From: Kitasatospora aureofaciens | GTDB taxonomy: Bacteria > Actinomycetota > Actinomycetes > Streptomycetales > Streptomycetaceae | Direction of reading: 5' to 3' | Length of the DNA stretch: 64,000 nucleotides | Assembly (NCBI RefSeq): GCF_001188955.3 | Contig: NZ_JPRF03000018.1 | Span: forward strand, 103,353-167,352 | Part shown: positions 15,078-23,806 of the stretch, one piece after another | Position numbering within the stretch: position 1 is the stretch's first letter | How the letters are laid out: the number at the start of each line of letters is the position of its first letter | The notes under the pieces: generated by a model | Told to the model about the DNA's origin: nothing | What the model saw: the letters and a program-made list of their open reading frames with translations, nothing else | The model's database searches: none | Translations under genes and position numbers: made by a program

Positions 15078-16435
15078 GCGCGCCGACGGCACAGCAGGTG
15101 CCGCAGGTGGCGGACCGGTGGAGCCTGGTCGCGGTTGCCGGGATGCTGTCGTTCGTGGCGATGCTCGACATGAACATCGTAAACATCGCGCTCGCCGACG
15201 TCGCCGACGGCTTCCACATATCCGCGCAGACCGCCCAGTGGGCCGTGCTGGGCTACCAGCTCCCGCTGGTGGCGCTGCTGCTTCCCGCCGGCCGCTGGCT
15301 GGACGCCGTCGGCACCCGGCCGGCCGTACTGACGGCCGTCGCCGGGTTCGCGCTGGGCAGCGTCGCCGCCGCGGCGGCGCCCTGGGCCGGTGCGCTGATC
15401 GCGGCACGGGTCGTCCAGGGTGCCTTCGGCGCCGTGCTGTTCGTCCTGATGCCGGTGCTGGCGATGCGCTCGGTCCGGCCGCAGCTGCGGGCGCGGGTGA
15501 TGAGCGTGCCCGCGACGCTGGGCCCGCTCGGCGCCGTCACCGGCCCGGCCCTGGGCGGGCTGCTGCTCGACCACTTCGGCTGGCGGGCCATATTCCTCGT
15601 CAAGCTCCCCGTCTGCCTGGCCGCCTGGCTGCTCGCCCGCCGCCACGTCCCGGCCGGGGGTGTCCTGCGCGCACCGGGCCGGGCGGAGCTCGCGGACGCG
15701 GGCCTGATCGGGGGTTCCGTCGCCGCGGTGCTGCTGGGGCTCACCCTGTCGGCCGACTCGGTCGCCTGGCTGCTGCTGGCGGCACCCGCTCTCCCGCTGG
15801 TCCTGTGGTGGCTGCGCCGGGGCGGAGGGCGCCCGGTCCTGGCCGTCCTGCGGGAGAACCGTACGGCGGGGCTCAACACCGCGGTCCTGGCCGTCGCGGC
15901 GGCCTTCGCGGTGGTGCACTATCTGCTCGCCCTGCACCTGCAGCGCGACGAGGCCGAGAGCGCCACCGCCACCGGCCTGACCATTCTGTGCTTTCCCCTC
16001 GCCATGGGGATCGGCGGTCCGCTCGGCGGCCGGCTGGCCGACCGCTTCGGCGCCCGGTCCACCGCTACCGCCGGGGTCGCGCTCACCGCGTTCGGCTTCC
16101 TGCTGCTGGTGCCGCTCGGCGACTCCTGGAGCCTGCCGGACGTCGCCTGGCGACTGGCCCTGGCCGGGGCCGGGATGGGCCTGTACGGCGGGCCTACCCA
16201 GACCCTGGTGATGAGCGCCGCGACCCCGGCGACGACGGCCACCGCGAGCTCCACCGTCCAGCTGGCCCGCAGCCTCGGCTTCACCCTCGGCCCGGCCCTC
16301 GCCACGGCCTCCTGGAGCCTGGGCGGACCCGGTGCGGCCGGTCTGCACACCGGCATCGGACTCGCGGCGGCCGGCGCCTGCCTCGCCGTCGTCCTCCTGG
16401 CGTCACACGGCCGCCCCGCGGCCCGTACAGCCTGA
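15074..16435 (+). CDS. MFS exporter, DHA2 (EmrB/QacA) family
   Basis: A 453-residue membrane protein with about 14 predicted helices. The first helix ends in MLDMNIVNIAL, the DHA2 motif (LDxTIVNVAL-like). WAVLGYQLPLVALLLPAGRW and VVQGAFGAVLFVLMP are further family segments, and GPLGAVTGPALGGLL is motif C of antiporters. As the first full gene of the isonitrile locus it most likely exports the final product and gives self-resistance. The GTG at 15074 overlaps the small upstream ORF; in-frame extension upstream gives non-homologous sequence. The asnB-like gene starts 41 bp downstream. Confidence 0.85.
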   Translation: MSAPTAQQVPQVADRWSLVAVAGMLSFVAMLDMNIVNIALADVADGFHISAQTAQWAVLGYQLPLVALLLPAGRWLDAVGTRPAVLTAVAGFALGSVAAAAAPWAGALIAARVVQGAFGAVLFVLMPVLAMRSVRPQLRARVMSVPATLGPLGAVTGPALGGLLLDHFGWRAIFLVKLPVCLAAWLLARRHVPAGGVLRAPGRAELADAGLIGGSVAAVLLGLTLSADSVAWLLLAAPALPLVLWWLRRGGGRPVLAVLRENRTAGLNTAVLAVAAAFAVVHYLLALHLQRDEAESATATGLTILCFPLAMGIGGPLGGRLADRFGARSTATAGVALTAFGFLLLVPLGDSWSLPDVAWRLALAGAGMGLYGGPTQTLVMSAATPATTATASSTVQLARSLGFTLGPALATASWSLGGPGAAGLHTGIGLAAAGACLAVVLLASHGRPAARTA

Positions 16436-16476
16436 AACCCCCTACTTCCAACCCAGTTCACGACAGGAGCACACGC

Positions 16477-18309
16477 ATGTGCGGAATCACCGGCTGGGTG
16501 TCCTTTCACCAGGACGTCCGCCACATGGCCCCCGTCATCGAGGCGATGACCGCCACCATGGCCCTGCGCGGCCCCGACGCCGGCGGCGTCTGGCTCGGTG
16601 GCCACGCCGCGCTCGGCCACCGCCGCCTCTCGGTGATCGACCTTGCCGGCGGCACCCAGCCCATGACCGACCGCCCGGACCATCCGCAGGTGGTGCTCAC
16701 CTACAGCGGCGAGGTCTACAACCACCACCGGCTTCGCGCCGAACTGCGCGGCAGAGGGCACCACTTCGTCACCCGTAGCGACACCGAGGTGGTGCTGCGC
16801 GCCTACCTGGAGTGGGGCGACGCCCTAGTCGACCAGCTGGAAGGCATGTACGCCTTCGCCATCTGGGACGAACGCCAGCAGCGGCTCCTCCTGGTGCGCG
16901 ACCGGCTCGGCGTCAAGCCGCTGTTCTGGACGACAGTCGACGGCGGCCTGGTGTTCGGCTCCGAACCCAAGGCGCTGTTCGCCCACCCCGAAGTCACCCC
17001 CACCGTCGACGCCGACGGTCTGCGCGAGGCCTACAGCCTGCTCTTCAACACCGGCCCCACCGTATGGGCCGGCGTGCGCGAGGTGGAATCCGGCGCGCTG
17101 CTCGTCCTCGACCGCGACGGCGTCCGGGAGCGCCGCTACTGGGAACTGACCGCCCGCCCGCACACCGACGACCTCGCCACCACCACCGACCGGGTCCGCT
17201 CCCTGGTCAATCGCGCCGCGCGCACCCAGCTGGAGGCGGACGTCCCACTGTGCAGCCTGCTCTCCGGCGGCCTCGACTCCACCGTCGTCACCGCCCTGAT
17301 CGCCGACGAACTGCGCCTTCGCGAAGGCGCACAGGCCAAACTGCGCTCCTACGCCGTCGACTACAGCGACCAGGCCGAACAGTTCACCGGCGACGTGCTG
17401 CGCACCGGCCACGACACCCCGTACGCCGCCGAGGCAGGCACCTTCATCGGCACCGAACACTCCACCGTCGTCCTCGACCCGCGCGCGCTGCTCGACCTGG
17501 AGAACCGGCGGGCCGTCGTGGTCGCCCGGGACTCGCCGATCGGTGTCGGCGACATGGACACCTCGCTCTACCTGCTGTTCGGCGAGATCCGCAAGCACTC
17601 CACGGTCGCGCTCTCCGGTGAGGCCGCGGACGAGGTGTTCGGCGGCTACCCCTGGTTCCACACCCCCGAGGCGCTCGCCGCGCGGGCCTTCCCCTGGCTG
17701 CTCGTCACCGGCGACGACGCCGCCATGCCGCTCAACCCCGACCTCGCCGCCCACCTGCGCATCCGCGAGTTCCGCGAGGACACCTACCGCAGCTCCCTCG
17801 CCGCCGTCCCGCACCTGGACGGCGAGAGCCCGGCCGAGCACCGCCAGCGCGAGATGCAACACCTCTCGCTCACCCGCTGGCTGCGCCAACTCCTGCACCG
17901 CAAAGACCGGCTCAGCATGGCCCAGGGCCTGGAGGTCCGCGTCCCCTACTGCGACCACCGCCTCGTCGAGTACGCCTTCAACACCCCCTGGGCGATGAAG
18001 AACCACGACGGCCGGGAGAAGAGCCTGCTGCGCGACACCGGCCAGGGCATCGCCCCGGACTCGGTGCTGTGGCGGCCGAAGAACCACTACCCGGCCACCC
18101 ACCACGCCGACTACAACGCCGGCCTCCAGCGGCTCGCCCGGGAGGCGCTGGACGCGCCCTACGTACGCGACATCGCCGACGAGACGGTCATCAAGGCCAC
18201 CCTCGACACCCCCGCCGACCAGCTGGCATGGGGTCACCGCCTGCGCCTGGAGCGGGTCGTCGACCTCGCGCTCTGGCTCGACCACCACCGCCCCGCCCTC
18301 TCCCTCTGA
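16477..18309 (+). CDS. AsnB-type glutamine-dependent amidotransferase
   Basis: A 610-residue asparagine-synthetase-fold enzyme. Cys2 after the start Met (MCGITGWVS) is the glutaminase nucleophile, and RLSVIDLAGGTQPM and YSGEVYNH complete the class II amidotransferase half (residues 1-210). LLSGGLDSTVV (about residue 260) is the ATP-pyrophosphatase loop, and LSGEAADEVFGGYPW and RVPYCDHRLVEYAF are synthetase-half signatures. It adenylates a carboxylate and converts it to an amide with glutamine-derived ammonia. In this operon the acceptor could be the carboxylate of an isocyano acid rather than aspartate; that is inference. Ribosome site GACAGGAGC; 40 bp to the P450. Confidence 0.88.
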   Translation: MCGITGWVSFHQDVRHMAPVIEAMTATMALRGPDAGGVWLGGHAALGHRRLSVIDLAGGTQPMTDRPDHPQVVLTYSGEVYNHHRLRAELRGRGHHFVTRSDTEVVLRAYLEWGDALVDQLEGMYAFAIWDERQQRLLLVRDRLGVKPLFWTTVDGGLVFGSEPKALFAHPEVTPTVDADGLREAYSLLFNTGPTVWAGVREVESGALLVLDRDGVRERRYWELTARPHTDDLATTTDRVRSLVNRAARTQLEADVPLCSLLSGGLDSTVVTALIADELRLREGAQAKLRSYAVDYSDQAEQFTGDVLRTGHDTPYAAEAGTFIGTEHSTVVLDPRALLDLENRRAVVVARDSPIGVGDMDTSLYLLFGEIRKHSTVALSGEAADEVFGGYPWFHTPEALAARAFPWLLVTGDDAAMPLNPDLAAHLRIREFREDTYRSSLAAVPHLDGESPAEHRQREMQHLSLTRWLRQLLHRKDRLSMAQGLEVRVPYCDHRLVEYAFNTPWAMKNHDGREKSLLRDTGQGIAPDSVLWRPKNHYPATHHADYNAGLQRLAREALDAPYVRDIADETVIKATLDTPADQLAWGHRLRLERVVDLALWLDHHRPALSL

Positions 18310-18349
18310 ACCCCTCTCCACCGCACCACCCCTACCGGAGGAAACCGGC

Positions 18350-19621
18350 ATGACCACCCCCGACCGTACCGAGGGCCGCTGCCCCGTCACCGGCGCCACC
18401 GCCGGCGAACCCATACCCCTGTACGGTGCCGCGTACAAGACCGATCCCTATGACCTCTACGAGCGGATGCGCGACGCGGGACCCGTCCACCGGGTGCGCT
18501 TCCCCTCCGGGATCGCCGCCTGGCTGGTCACCGGCTACGAGGCCGCCCACTCCGCGCTCAACGACCCGCGCCTGGGCAAGAACCACCGCCTGGGCAATGA
18601 CAACTGGCGGTCGCTGGCCTCGATCATGCCCGAGCCCCAGCACTCCCAGCTCCAGGTGCACCTTCTGCACCAGGACCCGCCGGAGCACACCCGGATGCGC
18701 CACCTCGTCCTGAACGCCTTCGCCCCACGCCGGGTGGAATCCCTGCGGCCCCGGTTCCATGAGATCGCCGACAGCCTCGTGGACGAGCTGCCAGCCGAGG
18801 GCGGCGCCGACCTGGTGGCCGGCTTCGCCGCGCACTACCCGTTCCGGGTCCTCGCGGAGGTCATCGGCCTGCCCCCGGAGCTCGCCGCCCGCTTCGACCG
18901 CGACTGGGGCAAGGTCGTCCAGCCCGTCGGGCCCCAGGACCCGGGCCGCCCCGCCTACGAGGCCCGCCTGCTCGGCCTGCAGACCTACATCGCCGACGTC
19001 GTCGCCCACAAGCGCGAGCACTGGGAGGACGACCTCCTCTCCCGACTGGTCCTCGCCAAGGACCGCAAGGAGCTCACCCAGGCCGAACTCGACTCGATGA
19101 TCTTCCAGCTCCTGGTCGCCGGCCAGGAGCCCGTCACCAACCAGATCACCACTATGATCATCACTCTGCTCCGCCACCCCGAGCAGCTGGCGCGCTTGCG
19201 GGACGAGCCGGACCTGATGCCCCGGGCGATCGAGGAACTCCTGCGCTACGACAGCGCCTTCGAGCTCACCACCTGGCGCTTCTTCGCCGAGGACAGCGAC
19301 CTGCACGGCACCCGGATCCCGGCCGGCGACTCCGTCATCGTCTCGCTGTGCGCCGCAAACCGCGACGGCGAACAGTTCCCGGACGCCGACACGCTCGACC
19401 TGGAGCGCAGCCCTAACTCCCACCTGGCCTTCGGCCACGGCATCCATTTCTGTCCCGGCGCCGCCCTCGCCCGCGCCGAACTCCAGATCGCCATCGTCAC
19501 CCTGCTCACCCGCCTGCCCGGCCTGCGGCCCGCGGGCTCCCTCGACGACCTGACCTGGATCCCGGCCGTCCTCGCCCGCGGCGTCAACCAGCTTCCCGTC
19601 GCCTACGACAAGCGCATCTGA
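18350..19621 (+). CDS. Cytochrome P450 with non-canonical I-helix, probable phenol-coupling enzyme
   Basis: A 423-residue bacterial class I P450. The heme-thiolate loop is FGHGIHFCPGA, the ExxR motif is in EELLRYDS, and the conserved C-helix HTRMRHLV contacts heme propionate. The I-helix reads LLVAGQEPVTNQI, where most P450s have AGxE/D-T-T. The acid is kept, but the oxygen-activating Thr is replaced by Pro. Loss of that Thr occurs in P450s that couple phenols or use substrate-assisted protonation. Paired with an isocyanide synthase it recalls yeast Dit1/Dit2 and fungal xanthocillin genes, where a P450 dimerises tyrosine-derived units. No redox partner is encoded nearby. Confidence 0.88.
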   Translation: MTTPDRTEGRCPVTGATAGEPIPLYGAAYKTDPYDLYERMRDAGPVHRVRFPSGIAAWLVTGYEAAHSALNDPRLGKNHRLGNDNWRSLASIMPEPQHSQLQVHLLHQDPPEHTRMRHLVLNAFAPRRVESLRPRFHEIADSLVDELPAEGGADLVAGFAAHYPFRVLAEVIGLPPELAARFDRDWGKVVQPVGPQDPGRPAYEARLLGLQTYIADVVAHKREHWEDDLLSRLVLAKDRKELTQAELDSMIFQLLVAGQEPVTNQITTMIITLLRHPEQLARLRDEPDLMPRAIEELLRYDSAFELTTWRFFAEDSDLHGTRIPAGDSVIVSLCAANRDGEQFPDADTLDLERSPNSHLAFGHGIHFCPGAALARAELQIAIVTLLTRLPGLRPAGSLDDLTWIPAVLARGVNQLPVAYDKRI

Positions 19622-19740
19622 CCGACCCGGCAACACCGCGAGCCCCAACCCGCCCGTCGCAAGCGTCCTGGCCCGCCCGCCCCCACCGGAGGGTGCGGGC
19701 GCCGGGACGCCATCCCGCCATGCCCTCACGGAGAAGCCGC

Positions 19741-20685
19741 ATGACCACCACCGGTACCGCCACGCCCATGTCCAGAGACGTCCGGCAGATCAGCGCCGCC
19801 GTCCTGGAACTGCTCCTGCCCCACCGCCGGGCCACCGACACCGCCACCCCGGCCACCGTCGACGACTTCCCCGAACAGCTGCGCCAGATAGGCGAGGTCG
19901 CTGAGCAGGGCGACCCGATCGTGTTCACCCTGCCCGGCTTCCCCTGCAAGTCCCCCAGCCCCGACAAGGTCCTCGGTCACCTCCCCGACGAGGGCGAACG
20001 GCTCTCCCTCACCTTCCTCGACGACCTGTGCCGCGCGGTCGGCGAGGTGTACGAGCCGGGCGCGCGGATGGAGATCTGCTCCGACGGCCACATCTTCGGC
20101 GACCTGATACGCGTCCCCGACCCGCAGATCGACGCCTACTCCGACGAACTCACCGCCGTGATCCGGCGCGAGGGCCTGACCCACCTGTCCGTCTTCGACC
20201 TTCGCGACGTGCTCGGCGACCTCCCGTACGACGAGAAGCGCGCCCGCGTCCACGCCGCCCACGCCCCGACCGTGGAGGAATTGCGCGCCGAGGTGAAGAG
20301 CGATGACCACGCCCGCGCCCTCTACTGCGGCATCACCCGCTTCCTCACCGAGGACACCGTCGACTTCACCGGCACCAAGTCGGCCCTCCAGCGCGAATGC
20401 CGGCAGCGCGCCTACGGCGTCATCCAGCGCAGCCGCGCCTGGGGCGACCTCATCGCCCAGCACCACCCCCGCACCGTCCGCCTGTCCATCCATCCCCAGC
20501 CGCGCGGCGCCGCAAAGTTCGGCATCCGCCTGCTCGACGCCCCCGACGCCTGGACCACCCCGTGGCACTCCGCCGCCCTCCACCGGCTCGACGGCAGCTG
20601 GCAGCTGATGCGCCGGGCCGACGCCGAGCGGCAGGGCACCCTGGTGCTACGCGACGGCCGGCCCAGCCACTTCGAGGCCTCCTGA
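19741..20685 (+). CDS. Isocyanide (isonitrile) synthase, PvcA/IsnA/Dit1 family
   Basis: A 314-residue member of the DIT1/PvcA family. Diagnostic segments are VFTLPGFPCKSPSPDKVLG (family GFPxKSPN motif, about residues 64-82) and MEICSDGHIFGDLIRVPD (family SDGRVFxDLV motif), then HPQPRGAAKFGIRL near the C-terminus. Known members convert the alpha-amine of L-Tyr or L-Trp to an isonitrile using ribulose-5-phosphate. No PvcB-like Fe(II)/2-oxoglutarate decarboxylase is nearby, so the carboxylate may be retained and amidated. I chose the ATG at 19741 for its GGAGAAG ribosome site; 119 bp separate it from the P450. Confidence 0.88.
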   Translation: MTTTGTATPMSRDVRQISAAVLELLLPHRRATDTATPATVDDFPEQLRQIGEVAEQGDPIVFTLPGFPCKSPSPDKVLGHLPDEGERLSLTFLDDLCRAVGEVYEPGARMEICSDGHIFGDLIRVPDPQIDAYSDELTAVIRREGLTHLSVFDLRDVLGDLPYDEKRARVHAAHAPTVEELRAEVKSDDHARALYCGITRFLTEDTVDFTGTKSALQRECRQRAYGVIQRSRAWGDLIAQHHPRTVRLSIHPQPRGAAKFGIRLLDAPDAWTTPWHSAALHRLDGSWQLMRRADAERQGTLVLRDGRPSHFEAS

Positions 20686-20697
20686 CCACCTCCGGCA

Positions 20698-20744
20698 GTG
20701 CAGGTGGCCCCCGGTCCCGTGGGGGGAACGGGGGCCACCTGCAC
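20698..20744. terminator. Bidirectional terminator between convergent operons
   Basis: GTGCAGGTGGCCCCCG (20698-20713) and CGGGGGCCACCTGCAC (20729-20744) form a perfect 16-bp stem with a 15-nt loop. It lies between the isocyanide synthase stop and the convergent ABC gene stop, so it can serve both. Confidence 0.85.
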
Positions 20745-20749
20745 CGATC

Positions 20750-21559
20750 TCACACCGTGACGGGTGACTCCTCCGCAGGCGGGGCGGGCATGGTCTTCCG
20801 GTGGTCGAAGGCGATCAGAGGATCCCCGGTCAGCGGGTGTTCGACCACGGCGGCCCGCACCCCGAACACCATCGCCAGCAAGTCCGGGGTGAGAACCTCC
20901 AGGGGTGTCCCGGAGGCGACGAGAGCGCCGTCGTGCAGGACGTGGAGCCGGTCGCAGAGCGAGGCCGCGGCGTTCAGGTCGTGCAGCGAGATCAGCGTGG
21001 TGCGGCGCTGTTCGCGCAGCAGGGCGAGCAGCTCCACCTGGTGCTGGACGTCGAGGTGGTTGGTCGGCTCGTCCAGCACCAGGACATCCGGCTGCTGGGC
21101 GAACGCCCGCGCGAGCAGGACCCGTTGGCGCTCGCCGCCGGACAGCTCCGCGAACCGATGCTCCGCGTAGGCCTGGAGACCGACCCGCTCCAGGGCCTCG
21201 GCCACCGTCGCGTGGTCGCGTTCGTCGTCGCCGCCGAAGGCCCGCTTGAACGGGGTGCGGCCCATCGCGACGACCTCGCGCACGGTGAACTCGAAGTCCG
21301 AGCCGCGCTCCTGGGGCAGCGCCGCGATGTGCCGGGCCGCCTGGGCCGGGGCCATGGACCGGACGTCCCGGTCGGCCAGCAGCACCCGCCCGGCGTGCGG
21401 GCGCAGATGCCGGTAGACGGTGCGCAGCAGGGTGGACTTGCCGCTGCCGTTGGGCCCGACGAGACCGGCGATCTCGCCCTCGGCGGCGATCAGGCCGACG
21501 TCGGAGAGGACGTCGCGCCCGCCGAGGGTGACGGTGATGTCCTCGACGGTGATCCTCAT
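20750..21559 (-). CDS. ABC importer ATPase, iron-siderophore/metallophore type (FecE-like)
   Basis: A 269-residue ABC ATPase. Walker A GPNGSGKSTLL, Q-loop ALPQERGSDFEF, signature LSGGERQRVLLARAFAQQP, Walker B VLVLDEPTNHLD and switch His in LISLHDLNAA are all present, in the arrangement of FecE/FhuC/BtuD importers. The ATG at 21557-21559 overlaps the permease stop (TGATG), so the two are translationally coupled. It energises uptake of a chelated metal. The substrate is suggested only by context: the isonitrile biosynthesis operon converges on it. Confidence 0.9.
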   Translation of the reverse strand: MRITVEDITVTLGGRDVLSDVGLIAAEGEIAGLVGPNGSGKSTLLRTVYRHLRPHAGRVLLADRDVRSMAPAQAARHIAALPQERGSDFEFTVREVVAMGRTPFKRAFGGDDERDHATVAEALERVGLQAYAEHRFAELSGGERQRVLLARAFAQQPDVLVLDEPTNHLDVQHQVELLALLREQRRTTLISLHDLNAAASLCDRLHVLHDGALVASGTPLEVLTPDLLAMVFGVRAAVVEHPLTGDPLIAFDHRKTMPAPPAEESPVTV

Positions 21560-22617
21560 CAGCGTTCCAGCTTCCGGTCGAGGAGGTACAGCAGGACGGG
21601 TGCGCCGATGACGGCGGTCACGACGCCGATCGGCAGTTCCTGGGTGTCCAGGGCGGTGCGGGCGACGGTGTCGACGGCCACTAGGAGGACGGCGCCGGTC
21701 AGGGCGGACAGCGGCAGCAGCCGGCGGTGGTCGCCGCCCACGACGAGCCGGCACACGTGCGGCACCAGCAGGCCGACGAAGCCGATCGCGCCGGAGACCG
21801 CCACCAGGACGCCGGTGAGCAGGCTGGTGACGGCGAACAGTTCACGGCGCAGCCGGGAGGGGTCGACGCCGAGGCCGGCGGCGGTCTCGTCGCCCATCAG
21901 CAGCGCGTTGAGGTGCCGGGCGCGGCCCTGGAGGGCCAGCCAGCCCAGGGCGACGGCGGCGGCCGGGACAGCGAGTTGGTCCCAGGTGGCGGCACCGAGG
22001 CTGCCCATCAGCCAGAACAGCACGCCCCGGGTCTGTTGTTCGTCGCCGGCCTGGAGGATGAGGAAGCTGGTGAAGCCGGAGAGGAACTGCCCGATGGCCA
22101 CCCCGGCGAGGACCAGGCGCATCGGGGCGAAGCCGCCGCCGCGCCGGGCGATCGCCCAGACGAGGGCGAAGGAGGCCAGGGCTCCGGCGAACGCGGCGGC
22201 CGGGACGCCGAAGCCGAACGCGAAGCCGGTGCCGGCGCCGAGGACGATGACGGCGACCGCGCCGAGCGAGGCGCCGGAGGAGATGCCCAGTAGGTAGGGG
22301 TCGGCGAGCGGGTTGCGGACCAGGGCCTGGACGGCGGTGCCGACCAGGCCGAGTCCGGCTCCGACGATCGCGGCCAGCAGGGCGCGGGGCACCCGCAGCT
22401 GCCAGACGATCAGGTCCCGGGTGCCGGCTTCCGGAGCCGAACCGGTGAGCCGGTGGCCGACGACGGTCCACACCTCGCGGACGGGGATGTCCACCGCACC
22501 GAGGGAGACGGCGAGGGTGAGGGCGAGGACCAGGGCGAGGGAGAGCGCGGACGCGACGAGGCCGGCCCGCGCGGTGCGCGTGGGCCGGCGGCCGGTCGCC
22601 GCGGTGGCGGCGGTCAC
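21559..22617 (-). CDS. FecCD-family permease of metallophore ABC importer
   Basis: A 352-residue protein with about 10 TM segments. RVPRALLAAIVGAGLGLVGT and ALVRNPLADPYLLGISSGAS are hallmark FecCD motifs, and the LVPHVCRLVVGGDHRRLLPL coupling loop near the C-terminus contacts the ATPase. The GTG start overlaps the binding-protein stop by one base, and its own stop overlaps the ATPase start, giving a tight three-gene operon. A single permease gene indicates a homodimer. Confidence 0.9.
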   Translation of the reverse strand: MTAATAATGRRPTRTARAGLVASALSLALVLALTLAVSLGAVDIPVREVWTVVGHRLTGSAPEAGTRDLIVWQLRVPRALLAAIVGAGLGLVGTAVQALVRNPLADPYLLGISSGASLGAVAVIVLGAGTGFAFGFGVPAAAFAGALASFALVWAIARRGGGFAPMRLVLAGVAIGQFLSGFTSFLILQAGDEQQTRGVLFWLMGSLGAATWDQLAVPAAAVALGWLALQGRARHLNALLMGDETAAGLGVDPSRLRRELFAVTSLLTGVLVAVSGAIGFVGLLVPHVCRLVVGGDHRRLLPLSALTGAVLLVAVDTVARTALDTQELPIGVVTAVIGAPVLLYLLDRKLER

Positions 22618-23705
22618 TACTGGGCGTCCTTGACCTGGTCGGGGAAGAGGGTGTGGGCGATCTGTTGGACGGTGTCGGCGTTGCGGGTGCCGGCGATGGT
22701 GGTCACTTCGGAACCGATGCGCACGAAGTGGCCTTCCTGGACGGCCTTGAGGCCCTTGGTGGCGGGGAACTCGCGCAGGAACTTCTCCGCGTCGTCGAAG
22801 GCCTTCTTGTTCTCGGCGTCGCTGCCGCGGTTGCGCACCCCGAGCTGGATCCAGTCGGGGTTCCTGGCGACGACGTCTTCCCAGGAGACGGGCTTGAAGT
22901 CGCCGTCGACGTCGCCGAACACGTTGCGCGCGCCGGCCAGGGTGATCACCGCGTTGGCGACCTGCCGGTTGCCCACCGCCATCGGCTGCTTGGTGCCCGC
23001 GTCGAAGTCGAAGAAGAAGTAGCCGGGGCGCTTGTCCGCCGCCACGCCCGCCAGCGCGGTCTTCACGGCGCCGACCTTCTTCTCCATGTCCGCGACCAGC
23101 GCGTCGGCCTTGGCCGAGGTGCCGGTGACCTGGCCGAGGCTCTTGATGTCGCCCTCGACGCCGGTCAGGTCCCGCACCGTGGTTGGGGCCGTGGCCGCGC
23201 AGGCGGTGGAGTGCAGGAAGACCCGCTTGATCCCGGCGGCCTGGTACTCCTGGGCGGTCGGGGCGGTGCCCATGCCGCCGCCCATGCCGCCCATGTCGGC
23301 GAAGGTCTCCACGTACAGGTCCGCGCCGGAGCCGAGCAGTTTCTCCTTCGGGATCACCATGTCACCGAGGACCGGGACCTTTGCTCCGGCATCGGCGACG
23401 TCGGCGGGCAGCGTGCCCTTGCCGGGCGGGAAGCCGGTTCCGATGACTCTGTCGCCCGCGCCGAGCTTCAGCAGCATCTCCAGGCTGGAGGCGTTGCTGG
23501 TGACGATCTTCTTCGGCGCGGAGTCGAACACCGTCTCCTTCCCCGCGCAGTCAGTGACCTTGACCGGTGCCGCCGCGGCCGAGGAGGCCCCGCCGTTCGC
23601 CGCAGTTGCACCGGCGTCGCCGGACTCGGCGCTCCCGCCGCTGCCGCAGCCCGTCACGAGCAGGGCGACGGCGGCGGCCATGCCGCACAGAACACGAGAA
23701 CGCAT
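22617..23705 (-). CDS. Metallophore-binding lipoprotein with Met-rich loop
   Basis: A 362-residue class III (FecB-like) binding protein. The lipobox LLVTGCGSG gives an acylated Cys20. KKIVTSNASSLEMLLKLGAGDRVIG is the usual first half of the fold, joined by the long backbone helix to a second lobe (PGYFFFDFDAGTKQPMAVGNR, VSWEDVVARNPDWI). Unusually, residues 137-146 read DMGGMGGGMG, a Met-rich loop after YVETFA in the first lobe near the expected ligand cleft. Met-rich loops often bind Cu(I). Start ATG 23703-23705 with GGAGAG upstream. The frame is open further upstream only because it runs into a VKOR remnant. Confidence 0.88.
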   Translation of the reverse strand: MRSRVLCGMAAAVALLVTGCGSGGSAESGDAGATAANGGASSAAAAPVKVTDCAGKETVFDSAPKKIVTSNASSLEMLLKLGAGDRVIGTGFPPGKGTLPADVADAGAKVPVLGDMVIPKEKLLGSGADLYVETFADMGGMGGGMGTAPTAQEYQAAGIKRVFLHSTACAATAPTTVRDLTGVEGDIKSLGQVTGTSAKADALVADMEKKVGAVKTALAGVAADKRPGYFFFDFDAGTKQPMAVGNRQVANAVITLAGARNVFGDVDGDFKPVSWEDVVARNPDWIQLGVRNRGSDAENKKAFDDAEKFLREFPATKGLKAVQEGHFVRIGSEVTTIAGTRNADTVQQIAHTLFPDQVKDAQ

Positions 23706-23806
23706 GGAACTCTCCTGGGACGATCCGGGTGCGAGGGGTCCGCCGTGTGCGGACCCGGCACTGGTAGTCGGACCGTGGCCCGGAAAAGTTCCGAAGAACG
23801 TCCGAA

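Noticed and set aside
14764..16476. Long open frame that continues into the AsnB-like gene, giving an apparent 1181-residue protein
   Set aside because: The upstream part is an out-of-frame shadow of the MFS gene. The AsnB-like enzyme must start at the ATG at 16477 because Cys2 is the glutaminase nucleophile.
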